NCBI RefSeq assembly: GCF_932276165.1
Contig: NC_063982.1
Coordinates: 5,287,501-5,351,500 of the forward strand
DNA: 64,000 nucleotides
From: Plutella xylostella
Taxonomy: Eukaryota; Arthropoda; Insecta; Lepidoptera; Plutellidae
Direction of reading: 5' to 3'
The notes under the pieces were generated by a model, which worked only from the letters and a program-made list of their open reading frames with translations, was not told where the DNA came from and did not search any database. The stretch's first letter is position 1. The number at the start of each line of letters is the position of its first letter. Below, piece after piece: positions 1-10,256 of this stretch. The translations under genes were made by a program, and so were the position numbers.

Positions 1-1
1 A

Positions 2-1672
2 TCCCGTGAACTGACCGACCAACTCATGAAGGAACGGGATGAAAATGAAATGGAATTTGAGTGCATCTTAAAAAAGAACACAGTGCTAAAAAACCAATTA
101 GTAGAACAGGATATTCAGTACCAAGATCTGCAAGGCAAGTGTGATGAGCTCAATGGTCTACTGAGGTCATACCAGCAGTGCCAGAACATCCATGAAGCTA
201 CTCTGTCGCAAATCCACAGCCTGGAACAACAGCTGGCTGAGGCCAACGGAGAGCTCCAAAGACGGAATGAAGAGCAAGAGCGGGATGAAAATGATAAAAC
301 CATCGCTTTGTATGAGGAACTGATCAACTCACAATGTAAAGCAGTACCTACCATAGACCTCACTACACCTTGCAAAGAACTCTGCGAACACAAAGTGACA
401 CCCAAGATTATCGGTGCGAATAAACTGAAAAAATACTGTAAAATCAACAGATCTATAAAGAGATGTCAACATACTTTGAGAAAGTTACAAAAACCAATGA
501 AATCTATAAAAGAAGAAAATGTTAGACTTGGACTACTGGTCCATAAGTATGAGAAGGATATTTTAGTCCATAGGCAGGACCTTTCGGAATGCAACAGCTA
601 CTATGAGATGAACATGGCAATGTTGCAGCGCAGACTGGTCAACTTAGAGTCTGCCCTAAATAGTACCCGTACGCCATACTCTGGGGATAAAACCACCAGT
701 CCCCAGATGTCGGCACCTCTTTCGGGGTTCAACCAGAGTGCTTCACCTGAACAGCACCAGCAGCCAGCAGACAGTGTCCTACCAACTGACACTCAGCTAC
801 ATCAGCTGCCATCTGCCTGCCCCCCTGATGAGATTCAGCCACCTACTACAACCTGCAACAACGAGCCCGCCGTCGCGACGAGTAGTGTCCTACTAACTGA
901 CACTCAGCTGCCACCAGCCTGCACTCTTCATGTGAACGAGCCAGCTAGTACAGCCTGCAACGACGAGCCAGCTACTACAGTCTGCAACGACGAGCCAGCC
1001 GTCCCGACGAGCAGCCCGTCACCGTGCAACCGGTCCGAGATTGCCCTGTCTTCAACACCGAGTACCTGCCTGCTTCGAGAAGCTCCTTATGAGACAATTG
1101 TCTTCTCAGATAAGCTAGGTAGCAAAATGGGTCACATGTTAAATGACTATCTTAAACAAAAAGTCATTAATATATGTATGCCAGGGGCTTCTTATAACCA
1201 AATTGTAGATAGAATTTTGTCAGGACAATACAGTGCAAACACTACATTAGTATTGTTAATTGGAAACAGCTTAGATGTGACAGAAAATGACTTAATAAGA
1301 TGCTATGACGCCCTTTCTACCATGGAAATCAAGAAAACGATAATCTGTGCTTTTCCCTATTCCGCTTCACGGTCTCATAAGCAGAACACTCAGATACATG
1401 AGTTAAATATGTTGATATTTAACATGACATTTGGTCATAGGGAACAGATGATGTATTTCGATACAAATAAATTTATTCACAATTTTATTTTGACCAAGAG
1501 TACATTATTTGTACCTAAGTTTTATAAGCGACAGATAGCTAAATTGTTAGCTTACAACATTTATGACCCTGTTATAAGTAGTATAACAGAAGTAGGACCA
1601 ACTGATACGATAGTTAGTAGTAATACTAATGTAAATTTAAACTGCCATGCACGACAAGAGATGAGCAACTGA
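2..1672 (+). CDS. LINE ORF1 protein: coiled coil plus SGNH-like domain (5' partial)
   Basis: The frame is open from base 2, so the protein starts before the window; the first visible ATG (base 26) is probably internal. Counting from that ATG, residues 1-90 and about 140-210 are charged, Glu/Lys/Gln/Leu-rich and coiled-coil-like. Residues about 215-350 are a Pro/Thr/Ser/Cys-rich linker with degenerate internal repeats (CNDEPA occurs twice). Residues about 355-525 resemble an SGNH/esterase-like fold: a strand-turn at IVFSDKLGSKMG, then MPGAS, then LLIGNS. ORF1 proteins of CR1/L2-type LINEs are known to carry such domains; the expected role is RNA binding and particle assembly. The usual GDS catalytic motif is not obvious, so hydrolase activity is doubtful. 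The ORF ends in TGA at 1670-1672 and overlaps the ORF2 open frame. Confidence 0.8.
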   Translation, partial: SRELTDQLMKERDENEMEFECILKKNTVLKNQLVEQDIQYQDLQGKCDELNGLLRSYQQCQNIHEATLSQIHSLEQQLAEANGELQRRNEEQERDENDKTIALYEELINSQCKAVPTIDLTTPCKELCEHKVTPKIIGANKLKKYCKINRSIKRCQHTLRKLQKPMKSIKEENVRLGLLVHKYEKDILVHRQDLSECNSYYEMNMAMLQRRLVNLESALNSTRTPYSGDKTTSPQMSAPLSGFNQSASPEQHQQPADSVLPTDTQLHQLPSACPPDEIQPPTTTCNNEPAVATSSVLLTDTQLPPACTLHVNEPASTACNDEPATTVCNDEPAVPTSSPSPCNRSEIALSSTPSTCLLREAPYETIVFSDKLGSKMGHMLNDYLKQKVINICMPGASYNQIVDRILSGQYSANTTLVLLIGNSLDVTENDLIRCYDALSTMEIKKTIICAFPYSASRSHKQNTQIHELNMLIFNMTFGHREQMMYFDTNKFIHNFILTKSTLFVPKFYKRQIAKLLAYNIYDPVISSITEVGPTDTIVSSNTNVNLNCHARQEMSN

Positions 1673-1678
1673 GAGTTG
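1636..1678 (+). promoter_or_regulatory. Candidate -1 frameshift signal between LINE ORF1 and ORF2
   Basis: The heptamer TTTAAAC at 1636-1642 sits in the ORF1 frame as T TTA AAC, the canonical X XXY YYZ phase. A -1 slip there enters the ORF2 frame, which is open from 1630 and overlaps ORF1 by about 43 bases. A small hairpin (CAACT 1666-1670, AGTTG 1674-1678, loop GAG) encloses the ORF1 stop; it lies about 23 nt after the heptamer, further than usual for a stimulatory structure. Stop-restart translation is the alternative. Confidence 0.5.
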
Positions 1679-1716
1679 TACACCAGAACATTCAGGGGCT
1701 TTCTCGCAAACTTCTA

Positions 1717-4524
1717 ATGCTAGAGTTATTTTTAGAACAATACGACATAGACATAATTTGTATTACTGAGCATCACCTTAAAAATGATGACATGAATTTT
1801 AATGTAAAAAATTACAATGTTATTAGCTCATTTAATAGGAAATCGTTAGACAAAGGAGGATCATTAATATTTGTAAAGAAAAATTTAAAATGTAAGGATA
1901 GGAAAGATATTGTAAAATTATCGGTCGAAAGAATAGCTGAACTAGCTTGTGTTGAGATGGACAAGTATATAATTTTAAGCGTGTACAGGCCCCCCTCTTC
2001 TGACTATAATGTATTTGAGAAAGTGATGGAGGATAGTCTTACCATCTTATCTAAGAGCTCAAAACAAGTGGTCGTGGTGGGAGATTTTAATATCGATTTA
2101 TTAGTTGAGACTTCTATGAAATGTTGTATAATTAATTTATTCAAGTCATATAATTTAAGTAATGTCTTCCTGGAACCTACCAGAATTACTCCCACCTCAG
2201 CCACTTGTATTGACAATATTTACTGTAATTGTGATTTTACTAATCATTCTGTAATCAATTGTTTACCATCCGACCACAGTGGGCAAATTATTACGTTTCC
2301 TTGTACTTTTGAACGTAAGTCAGCCACTTTCAAGTTCAGACCAGTAACATCATACAGAATTGATAAGTTTAAATCTCGATTGAACAGTAAACTTGGCTAC
2401 TGTAGAAGCTCTGAAAGAAATCCCAATGATGCCTTTAAGGAAATATTTCAAGGTTTGTCTCAAGAATTTGAAAACGTGTTCACTAAGAAAGAAGTAGATG
2501 TTAATTGTAAACTAAGTCTTAATGACTGGGCAACATCGGGAATTTATAAGAGCAGACGTAAATTATATGATCTCTATGAACAGCGTACATTTACTCACGA
2601 CGATAACTTTAGAGATTATGTAAAGAAATATACAAAGATATTCAAAGCCGTTTGCCACCAAGCTAAATCAGATTATATAAATAGAAAGATTAAAAACTCT
2701 AAGAACAAGATTAAAACCGTATGGAATATCATTAATACTGAAACCGGGAAGAATAAACCACGTGATTTAAATTTTGAACTTAAAATTAATGATAAAATTG
2801 TTTCATCTAGTGAAGAAGTGGCTTCCGTCTTTGAAGATTTTTTCCGTAGTATACCGATAGCTACAACTGAGAACCTTGATTCATCTTGCGCTGAAGCTGA
2901 ACGTTTGCTAAGAGGGAATGCACCGCCTTGCGATCTCGACTTTCAATTTCATGGTATAAATACACAGACCATAATTACCACTTATAAAGAATTAAATTTA
3001 AAAATGACAGAAGATTTATGGGGCATGTCCGTTAAAGTTATTAGTCATGTTATTGATATCCTAGCACCCCACTTGGCTAATCTTTTTAACAGATGCATTG
3101 AGGTCGGTGTTTTCCCCGATTTGATGAAACTTAGTAAACTAATACCGCTTTTTAAATCTGGTGAGAAAAATGATCCCAATAATTTTAGGCCTGTATCAGT
3201 TTTGCCAGTACTGAGTAAAATATTTGAAAAAATTATGCTGCATCAAATGCTTTCGCACTTTAATATTCACGGCCTTCTCCATAACCAACAGTTCGGTTTC
3301 ACCAAAGGTCGATCTACAACTGACGCTGGTGTCGCGTTGGTCAAACACATATTTAGTGCTTGGGAGGAACGTCTTGATGCTGTGGGTGTTTTTTGCGATC
3401 TATCGAAAGCATTTGATTGTGTGGATCATGCCACTCTACTTATGAAACTTAAATATTATGGGCTAACTGGCAAAGCTCTTACATTATTGGAATCATACTT
3501 GAGCAACAGAACTCAACTAGTTGACATAAATGGAGTGCGTTCGGCTGGCTGTCCTGTCAGTATGGGTGTTCCACAAGGCTCGATTTTAGGACCATTCTTG
3601 TTTCTTGTATATGTTAACGATTTACCGTTTTTGGTAGATAAATTATGTGAGATAGTACTGTTTGCTGATGATACTTCACTTATATTTAAGTTGAAGCGAC
3701 AAGAAGTCAATTTTGACAATGCAAACAGTACTCTTTCCATAGTTGCTAATTGGTTCACTGTAAATAATTTAGCTCTTAACTCCAAGAAAACAAAATGTAT
3801 TAAATTCACTTTGCCTAATGTAAGACAAGTAGAGACATATTTGACATTGAATAACGATAAGCTAGAGTTAGTAAATGAAACGGTATTCCTGGGTATTACA
3901 ATTGACTCAAAGTTGCAATGGGGACCCCATATTGAGAGGATAGCCGGTAGATTGAGTTCTGCAGCTTATGCGGTTAGAACCATTAGACAGTTAACAGATG
4001 TAGATACAGCCAGGCTTGTGTATTTTAGTTATTTTCATAGTGTTATGTCTTACGGAATTCTATTGTGGGGACGAGCGGCTGACATTAATCAAATCTTTGT
4101 TCTGCAAAAACGAGCAATTCGAGCCATATATGTATTAGGGTCTAGAATTTCATTAAGAGATACGTTTAAGGAAATAGGTATACTAACTGTTCCATGCCAA
4201 TATATCTATGAAAATATTATGTATGTTCGTAAAAACTTAAATTCATTTAGTAAAGTAGGAGCCACTCACGGTATTGAGACCAGAAACAAAAATAAGTTGC
4301 TTTTCCCCACACTCAGACTTTCGAAAACAAACACATCATTCATGGGGAACTGTATACGTTTTTATAATAAATTATCAAATGAAGCAATAAACCTTACTGA
4401 GCAAAAATTTAAGAATTATGTTAAAGCTACATTATGTAGTAAAGCTTACTATAGTATAAATGATTATTTAAACGACAAAAACGCGTGGTCTTGTCCACCT
4501 CAGCTAAGGCTATTGAAAAAATGA
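1717..4524 (+). CDS. LINE ORF2: APE-type endonuclease and reverse transcriptase
   Basis: This is the 935-codon catalytic polyprotein for target-primed reverse transcription. Counting from the first ATG, an AP-endonuclease-like domain covers about residues 1-215 (ITEHHL, VVGDFNIDL, SDHSGQ). Reverse transcriptase covers about 450-740 (FRPVSVLP, FGFTKGRS, FCDLSKAFDCVDH, GVPQGSILGP and the catalytic FADD at about 649-652), followed by a LINE-type C-terminal region. The frame is open upstream to 1630. The HQNIQG segment, which carries the conserved catalytic Asn of APE endonucleases, is encoded at 1681-1698, before this ATG. The ATG at 1717 is therefore unlikely to be the functional start. No internal stop or frameshift is visible. 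Confidence 0.88.
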   Translation: MLELFLEQYDIDIICITEHHLKNDDMNFNVKNYNVISSFNRKSLDKGGSLIFVKKNLKCKDRKDIVKLSVERIAELACVEMDKYIILSVYRPPSSDYNVFEKVMEDSLTILSKSSKQVVVVGDFNIDLLVETSMKCCIINLFKSYNLSNVFLEPTRITPTSATCIDNIYCNCDFTNHSVINCLPSDHSGQIITFPCTFERKSATFKFRPVTSYRIDKFKSRLNSKLGYCRSSERNPNDAFKEIFQGLSQEFENVFTKKEVDVNCKLSLNDWATSGIYKSRRKLYDLYEQRTFTHDDNFRDYVKKYTKIFKAVCHQAKSDYINRKIKNSKNKIKTVWNIINTETGKNKPRDLNFELKINDKIVSSSEEVASVFEDFFRSIPIATTENLDSSCAEAERLLRGNAPPCDLDFQFHGINTQTIITTYKELNLKMTEDLWGMSVKVISHVIDILAPHLANLFNRCIEVGVFPDLMKLSKLIPLFKSGEKNDPNNFRPVSVLPVLSKIFEKIMLHQMLSHFNIHGLLHNQQFGFTKGRSTTDAGVALVKHIFSAWEERLDAVGVFCDLSKAFDCVDHATLLMKLKYYGLTGKALTLLESYLSNRTQLVDINGVRSAGCPVSMGVPQGSILGPFLFLVYVNDLPFLVDKLCEIVLFADDTSLIFKLKRQEVNFDNANSTLSIVANWFTVNNLALNSKKTKCIKFTLPNVRQVETYLTLNNDKLELVNETVFLGITIDSKLQWGPHIERIAGRLSSAAYAVRTIRQLTDVDTARLVYFSYFHSVMSYGILLWGRAADINQIFVLQKRAIRAIYVLGSRISLRDTFKEIGILTVPCQYIYENIMYVRKNLNSFSKVGATHGIETRNKNKLLFPTLRLSKTNTSFMGNCIRFYNKLSNEAINLTEQKFKNYVKATLCSKAYYSINDYLNDKNAWSCPPQLRLLKK

Positions 4525-4740
4525 AATGGATATAGGTACTTAAGTAAAATTGTAGGTACTAGATATAAGTAAAAATTGTAATAGATTATAAGGAAAAAGT
4601 TGAAAAGATGCTCGAGGAGTTTCTTTCGCCATTTCTTTCCTTCTCAATGACGGGGCCTTTGTGAAATGGTGGTAGATGACTATCGACAAATAATTGTAAA
4701 ATTTTACGTCGATTAAACCATTTGAATTTGAATTTGAATT
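4525..4740 (+). repeat. LINE 3' untranslated region and TTTGAA tail
   Basis: About 216 bases between the ORF2 stop and the hexamer-like tail. The segment from about 4617 to 4712 recurs at 40543-40640, which marks it as the conserved 3' end that the element's reverse transcriptase would recognise. Confidence 0.75.
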
Positions 4741-6072
4741 ACTCAGAATGATGGATTTATTATTCGTTAATTTTTAAATGTTTATTTGCTGGTGTCACAA
4801 AGGCAAGTGAATTACAATAATGATTATACAAACTAATACAATAAAATAGATGGCGCTGTGAAACAAACTAGATGATAGGACGACGGTCTAAGACGGCAAA
4901 GCATCCGTGGTGCGCGTGCGCCTCCTGTAGTTCTCGCCACATCCGTTAGATGGCGTGAAAGCGTGAACAACAAGAGCCCCAGAAATTACACTCCCGGGCA
5001 ATCAAATAGTTCCACTCAAAAAATGCCGACACCAAACAACCGAAATTTATTCAAACATTTAATTTAAAATTTGAACAAAATATTACCGTTTTTAGTTGAT
5101 AATATCCTGATGCTCTGTTAAATGTGGGAGGTGCAAAAAATATATTTTCAGGAAGGAAGGCCCAGCCAATCTGAATTTTGGCGCTTTTTATATGTTTTTA
5201 TTTAAATATTAAAACGTTTTATGACACCGAATAAAAATCTGCTTTGAAGCATAAAGTTTTTGACAGATTTGGATTAAAATTCTTGCTTATTGAGTTTTTA
5301 AACACAAAGACTGGGGGTTTTCATGCCATGCGAGCATGTGCATTTGAAGAAGCTTTTGGGTAGGTCAGATTCCCTAATAGCCTTACTAAGTATGGACAAG
5401 AAGTTTATCTGGGGGCACGGCAGTGCCCCCACCAAGTCGAGCAAAAAAGCGGCACTCTTTAATGTTTTATATAAATATATTGACTTGGTCATCGCCCTAA
5501 ATAATTTAATTACTTAACACGTTTCCATGCGATGGCCGAATGAATATATTCATATAAAACATTAAAGATTTTTAAGATTGAGATGCGTGCGTGGATAAGA
5601 CTTGGTATTACATGGATCTCACAACTTTTTACCGTAGAACAACTGAGTTACGAGACTTGGTTTTTTTACAAGTACCTATTGTTTTTGATAAGATTTAGTT
5701 ATCAGGTGCTAAAATGTCAATAGTTTATTATAACATAACTTGACATTTATATTATTCTAATATAACGTATTGGCTGCAATAACTTTACTCTCCACAGTCG
5801 AACACGATTGAGCCTTGAAGCTGTTGCAATCAGCACACAACATAATCATATTGACAGTTCGTAAGCACGGCTGAATAATTATATGTATTCACGAGTTTTA
5901 TATCCTTAAGTGTTATGTCAATTCCATGTTATGCAATTAAAGTTGCAATCTTCAGACCCCATTGAAGTGAAATAAATATAAAAGATTTAAATAAATTGAC
6001 ACACTGAAAACCAGAAAAAATCCAGGAAACGAGAAATACAAGACAAAGAGTAAATTAAAAGTCTAACCGTCA
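4741..6072. other. No gene seen; half MITE copy at 4989-5125
   Basis: AT-rich sequence without a credible coding region. Positions 4989-5125 are one half of the X MITE family described at 7151-7381, and 4970-5125 is inverted relative to 7245-7400. Short ORFs around 5300-5517 on both strands show no recognisable domain and no codon signal. Confidence 0.5.
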
Positions 6073-6445
6073 AGCCCCCCTACTCTTGAAAGGCAATGTA
6101 TTTCGTCTGGCTTGCGTTGTCAACATAAAAAAAATACATAAATGTTCATCCAGATAAAGCCTTTTTTTAGAACCTAGTACTAAGAACCAAGTACCCAGAA
6201 TGAAGAATTTCTTTGAGATTTTGGCCGTAAAAGACTTTTCTGGCGTTTTTGTAAAATAACTTCTTAATTGTATGCATTATATTCTTATTTCTAAGTTCTT
6301 AAATAAAATAGGCATTACCTTACCTAGCTGATTATATAAGTATTTTTAGTGTTTGTAAAAACGCTTTTGAAGAGAAGTTATTATTTTTTTAATGTTGACA
6401 ACGCAAGACAGGCGCAATACATTGCCTTTCAAGAGTAGGGGGGCT
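6073..6445. repeat. MITE with about 55-bp terminal inverted repeats
   Basis: The left end (AGCCCCCCTACTCTTGAAAG at 6073) and right end (ending at 6445) are inverted copies over about 55 bases with a few mismatches. The 260-bp interior is non-coding. No clear target duplication is visible, so the superfamily is unassigned. Confidence 0.65.
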
Positions 6446-6961
6446 GGGTTTTATATGTATTCGAGTTCGAAATAAAAGTTGCCTCTAGCTAAGGAATACT
6501 GTTTAACCATAGTCAAATAGATATTTTATGAAATCGCATCTTTAATTTTTTAATCCTCGACGTAAAAAGAGGTTTGTTATAATTGTATAATGTGTCTGTG
6601 TAACTGTGTGTGTATCTGTCTGTGGTTACGCACCTCCTAAATGGCAGAACCGATTTCGGTTTTATTCTTTAGGGTAATTGGTAATGTTACACCAAGTGTT
6701 CTTAGCCATATTTTATCAAAATTCGCTAAGCCATTAAAAAGTTGTGCGACTTATGGTTTTTTTACGTTGGCTAAGTTATTAGTTTCGTTAGATATAATAT
6801 GCCTGGCAGATTGGATGCGGTACAGTGTCTTGCAATATAAACAAAAGAATGACATGGAAATATTGAAATGCACCGACAGTATACTCTCCATGACAAAGCT
6901 TAGGGTGAAGGAACTCATATAAATATGTACTGTCGACGGCAAGTTACAATAGTTACAATTA
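6446..6961. repeat. Fragment of an interspersed repeat (CCTCGACG family)
   Basis: About 6553-6790 matches a dispersed non-coding repeat that begins near CCTCGACG, contains GTCTGTCTGT-like runs and ends near GTGTTCTTAGCCATATTTTA. Other fragments lie at 13768-13975, 14668-14720, 20490-20720, 21504-21730 and 59258-59425. I see no gene here. Confidence 0.45.
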
Positions 6962-7145
6962 CACTCATGAGCAATAAAAAAGTTGCACTTACAAAAAGTC
7001 GACATCAAAATAAACCCCAATTTTGGCAAATATTTAATTTAGAATATGAATTAAATATTTACTTTTTTAGTTGATGATATTCTGATGCGCTGTTCAGTTA
7101 CTTCAATTTTGCAGACGGCGTCTTTAAGCTAGTCTTTTCCGTAGG
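6962..7145. repeat. X-family MITE, right end truncated
   Basis: Begins at a TA with CACTCATGAGCAATAAAAAA and follows the X consensus, including the GACGGCGTC core, then breaks off just before the next copy at 7151. Confidence 0.6.
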
Positions 7146-7150
7146 AAATA

Positions 7151-7381
7151 CACTAACGGGCAATGAAAAGGTTCCACTGAGAAAAGCACCAAATTACTCC
7201 TAAACGGAAGGCTAGCTTAATGACGCCTTCTGAAACATTGAAGTACATTTAACAGAGCATCAGGATATTACCAACTAAAAACGGTAATATTTTCTTCAAA
7301 TTTTAAATTAAATGTTTGAATAAATTTCGGTTGTTTGGTGTCGGCATTTTTTGAGTGGAACTATTTCATTGCCCAGGAGTG
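7151..7381. repeat. X-family MITE, near full length
   Basis: The X family is defined by inverted ends like CACTCACGAGCAATGAAAAA, a TA at each insertion boundary, a core with CCAAATTACTCCTAAACGG and GACGCCGTCTGCAATATTGA, and about 220-235 bp length. TA flanks suggest Tc1/mariner-type mobilisation. No transposase is encoded here. Confidence 0.7.
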
Positions 7382-7445
7382 CAATTTCTGGGGCTCTTGT
7401 AACTGGATCTTTTTCATTTCTCGTGAATTTAGCCCTTAATCATCC

Positions 7446-7575
7446 ACTGATGGACATAACCCTTTCCCAAGGAGCGCCACAACACTATGTCCTCGGCCTT
7501 CCTCATTCAGCCACTACCGGCCATCTGGCTCAGTAAGGTCGTTGGTCAAGCTAAATGGTGGGTTTCCCACCCTAC
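7446..7575 (-). repeat. Decayed RTE-type LINE 3' end
   Basis: On the minus strand this carries the remnant of the RTE C-terminal and tail region that reads GGCCGAGGACA...GTGTTGTGGCGCTCC...CATCAGTGGAT. The same segment is clearer at 10838-11008 and 48478-48607. Confidence 0.5.
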
Positions 7576-7844
7576 GTGGACTGTACTGAATTATAATTTT
7601 GACCACAGACTAATATGTATTCGCCGGAGCGCACTAAACCGCAAGTTTTCAATTTTAAATTCTATTGTTATTTTATTTCAGTAGATTATATTTAGAATTT
7701 TCTTAGTTATTTTTGTACTAGATTCAAACATAATAATATATTACAACCTCGCTATTTATCTTTAAAAACATCATCCTATACAAAGTTTACCGACCCAATT
7801 CCCCTTGATATGCATATTTAATAAATATAAATAAATACGAAATT

Positions 7845-8108
7845 GACGACCGAATGGCGTAGTGGTTAGTGGCCCTGACTACTGAGCCGAAGGTCCCGGG
7901 TTCGATTCCCGGCTGGGGCAAATTTTTGTTTAAACCCAGATATTTGTTCTCGGGTCTTGGATGTGCCCGAAAAATGGCAATAGGCCCGCCCCCTATTACA
8001 TTGGGACTAACATAACACTCTGGCGAAAAGTGGGTGCAGCAATGCACCTCTGCCTACCCCGCAAGGGAGTACATTAGTACAAGGCGTGAGTGTGTGTGAG
8101 TGTGTGTT
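7845..8108 (+). mobile_element. tRNA-derived SINE, subfamily A
   Basis: The 5' head looks like a tRNA gene: A-box-like TGGCGTAGTGGTTAGTGGCC and B box GGTTCGATTCC. An A-specific body follows (TGGATGTGCCC, CCCCCTATTACATTGGGAC, CTACCCCGCAAGGGAG) and the element ends in a GTGT run. It is transcribed by RNA polymerase III in related SINEs and mobilised by a partner LINE. Other A copies lie at 12786, 29641, 59669 and 61061. Confidence 0.8.
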
Positions 8109-8111
8109 TTA

Positions 8112-8180
8112 TAAATAAATAAATATGTGAGGACATGTCACACACGGCCATCCGACCTCAAGCTAGGCAGAATATTTACA
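8112..8180 (-). repeat. SINE subfamily B 3' fragment
   Basis: Reads on the minus strand as the B-specific tail (CTAGCTTGAGGTCGGATGGC then CGTGTGTGACATGTC). The head is missing. Confidence 0.6.
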
Positions 8181-8492
8181 TAGGTAATTTTTTTATTAAA
8201 AATATTTTTTTGCAAATCGTACTATTCCACCATTCCGCAACCTCACATTAAACTATGTAATCAGATGTAAGTGGCATCATTTGATACAATATTACAATCT
8301 TATTAGTGGCGCGCCACAAGACTGTTTTAAAATTCACATAATTTCCACCGGAAGAGTATAGCGTTTGAGTATGCACAGTATTACACGTTTAGTTAGAGTT
8401 TGTTGATGTGGAGTGACGCTATAGTAGATAGAATAAAACTTAAAAAAAAAACATGTTTCACATGGTTAAGAAGCGTCCGTGATCGAGATTAA

Positions 8493-8640
8493 GTGCCAAT
8501 TTCACCATTCTCGGTTATCTAACCGACAGGGATTGATTTATAAATTAAACGTCATCTCCATATAAAATTCATGACAGATGTGTCAAAAGTTAACCATTAC
8601 TCCCTGGTTATGCTCTAACAGAGAATGGTGAAATTGGCAC
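8493..8640. repeat. Foldback MITE with TAA target duplication
   Basis: The termini GTGCCAATTTCACCATTCTC and its inverse bound a 148-bp element flanked by TAA (8490-8492 and 8641-8643). A related copy is at 21047-21195, also with TAA. Three-base TWA duplications are typical of PIF/Harbinger-type elements. Confidence 0.75.
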
Positions 8641-9379
8641 TAAGCATCACATGGCACGGTCAGCCATCCATTGGCTGACTGATTTCAAGTGGTTCTTTTT
8701 TGGACGCTACCGTGTTTCGGATGGCACGTTAAGCCGTAAGTCCCGGTTGCTGCATCGGCAGCAGTCGATAAGCCTAGTCAGAGGCCTTCGGGCAGCTAGA
8801 AAATATCTGAAAGTCGGTTTGCCCACTTACTCGACAACTTCAGTGCATTGTACTCAAAAACGGCGATACGGCTCGCGACCTATCAAGTGACAAATGTACA
8901 GCGAAAAGCGGGTGACTCGCTTGCGTAGATGGCTAACATGATAACATTACCAATCACCTATATACATATAACGCTGACTGTACGGATTACTGACTAGACG
9001 GCAACGTCGAAATGAACGGATCATACTTCGACTACTTAATACGTATTAAATGACGTAACATCTCTCAATGTTGGTTATGAGACTTACCACTAAAAGCAAA
9101 AGTTTCCAGATAACATCTACCATTGTCTAAGTAACAATTGGTTATAATTTTGTTATAATTTGACATGATTTTGAGTTTTTTAATGGTAAAATTACACGCA
9201 CAATCGTTTGGAAGCCCGTTTTCATCCGGTAGGTATATCTTTATCAATATCTTTTCTGACAATATTTATTTAGATTTACTTTATATACAAATTGAATTAT
9301 CCAGGCACGTCAACAATGTGACAATGTAAATAATGATATTGTAAAATTTGATCTTTTTGAAGCACTAGGTAGGTATAAT
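8641..9379. other. No gene seen; decayed repeat at 8650-8930
   Basis: About 8650-8860 resembles repeat material seen again at 14690-14890 and 15110-15180. About 8880-8930 resembles 12601-12700 and 59960-60090. The remainder has no recognisable feature. Confidence 0.35.
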
Positions 9380-9558
9380 ACAAAAAGTTTTCCCGTGGGA
9401 ATTCCGGTATAAAAAGAAGCGTATGTTCTTTCTCAGGGTCTATATATGAATACCAAATTTCATTAACATCCGTTCAGTAGTTTTGGCGTGAAAGAGTAAC
9501 AGACAGATAGACAGACAGACAGACACAGTTACTTTCGCATTTATAATATTAGTTAGGA
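9380..9558 (-). mobile_element. Helitron-like element, 3' end truncated
   Basis: On the minus strand it begins TCCTAACTAATATTATAAAT at 9558 and runs through the CTGT tract, the TCACGCCAAAACTACTGAAC segment and the GGAATTCCCACGGGAAAAC segment. It stops before the CTAG terminus. The full form is at 10257-10475. Confidence 0.7.
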
Positions 9559-9859
9559 TTAGGATGTATTACATTGTAACAGCGTTGCTATTTTCAGAGA
9601 AGCTAATGTAAAAAGCACACTCCATATATTGTGAATACATACGTGTTAAATATTACTTAACATTCTATTGTAACTGTTAGTTGTTTGACCTTTTTACCTA
9701 GTTATGTGCTAGACACATATTTATGTATATGCAGTAACATTTATCTTTAGTGTTATTGTTTGGTTTATTCGACGAAAAAGTATTTTTAACAGATAATAGT
9801 AATATCTAAAAGCTTTTATTAAATCAAGTTCCGTAATAGTTTATGTAACTCAAATACTT

Positions 9860-9861
<2 letters not shown>

Positions 9862-9896
<35 letters not shown>

Positions 9897-9925
9897 GCCT
9901 ATGTCAACCCACTGCAGGGTATATA
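9862..9925 (-). repeat. (TCA)n run with RTE-like 3' end
   Basis: The trinucleotide run followed by GCCTATGTCAACCCACTGCA is, on the minus strand, the end of an RTE-type LINE (CAGTGGGTTGACATAGGC then (TGA)n). Confidence 0.5.
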
Positions 9926-10256
9926 CTTTTAGGTGAGAAATATTACGGTTTCGTTCGTGATGAATACTATCGTTGTAGGTATGTATTTTCATTTGTCTGT
10001 ATAAGCGCCAAATAAATTTTATATTTCATCTAAAAATCAAAATTAATTCAGCAGTTAAAAAGTTTTTAGTGGATAGGTTGGACTTGTACATTTTAAATGT
10101 CCATAAGTGGTTTAAATGTAACGTACCATCCAAACATAACAGTAGCTGGTCTAACATTTGTCACCGTGGTGACAGTATTAGCGTAAGTCCCTGATAGCCC
10201 GGGGAGGTCCAATTAATTAAAAAATACGCATAAACAACCACATAATTAAATCCTAA

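Larger units (their letters stand above)
1..4740 (+). mobile_element. Two-ORF non-LTR retrotransposon (LINE), 5' end outside window
   Basis: ORF1, ORF2 and a 3' untranslated region lie in LINE order and end in a short TTTGAA-type repeat tail at about 4721-4740 rather than poly(A). The APE endonuclease plus RT in ORF2, and a coiled-coil plus SGNH-like ORF1, fit the CR1/Jockey side of the LINE tree; I cannot name the family. Both ORFs are open over the visible length, so the copy may be recent. A second copy of the same 3'UTR lies at about 40543-40640. The 5' end and hence the target duplication are outside the window. Confidence 0.88.

Noticed and set aside
5298..5517. Overlapping 64-codon ORFs on both strands
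   Set aside because: No motif, no start context, no splice sites; chance.
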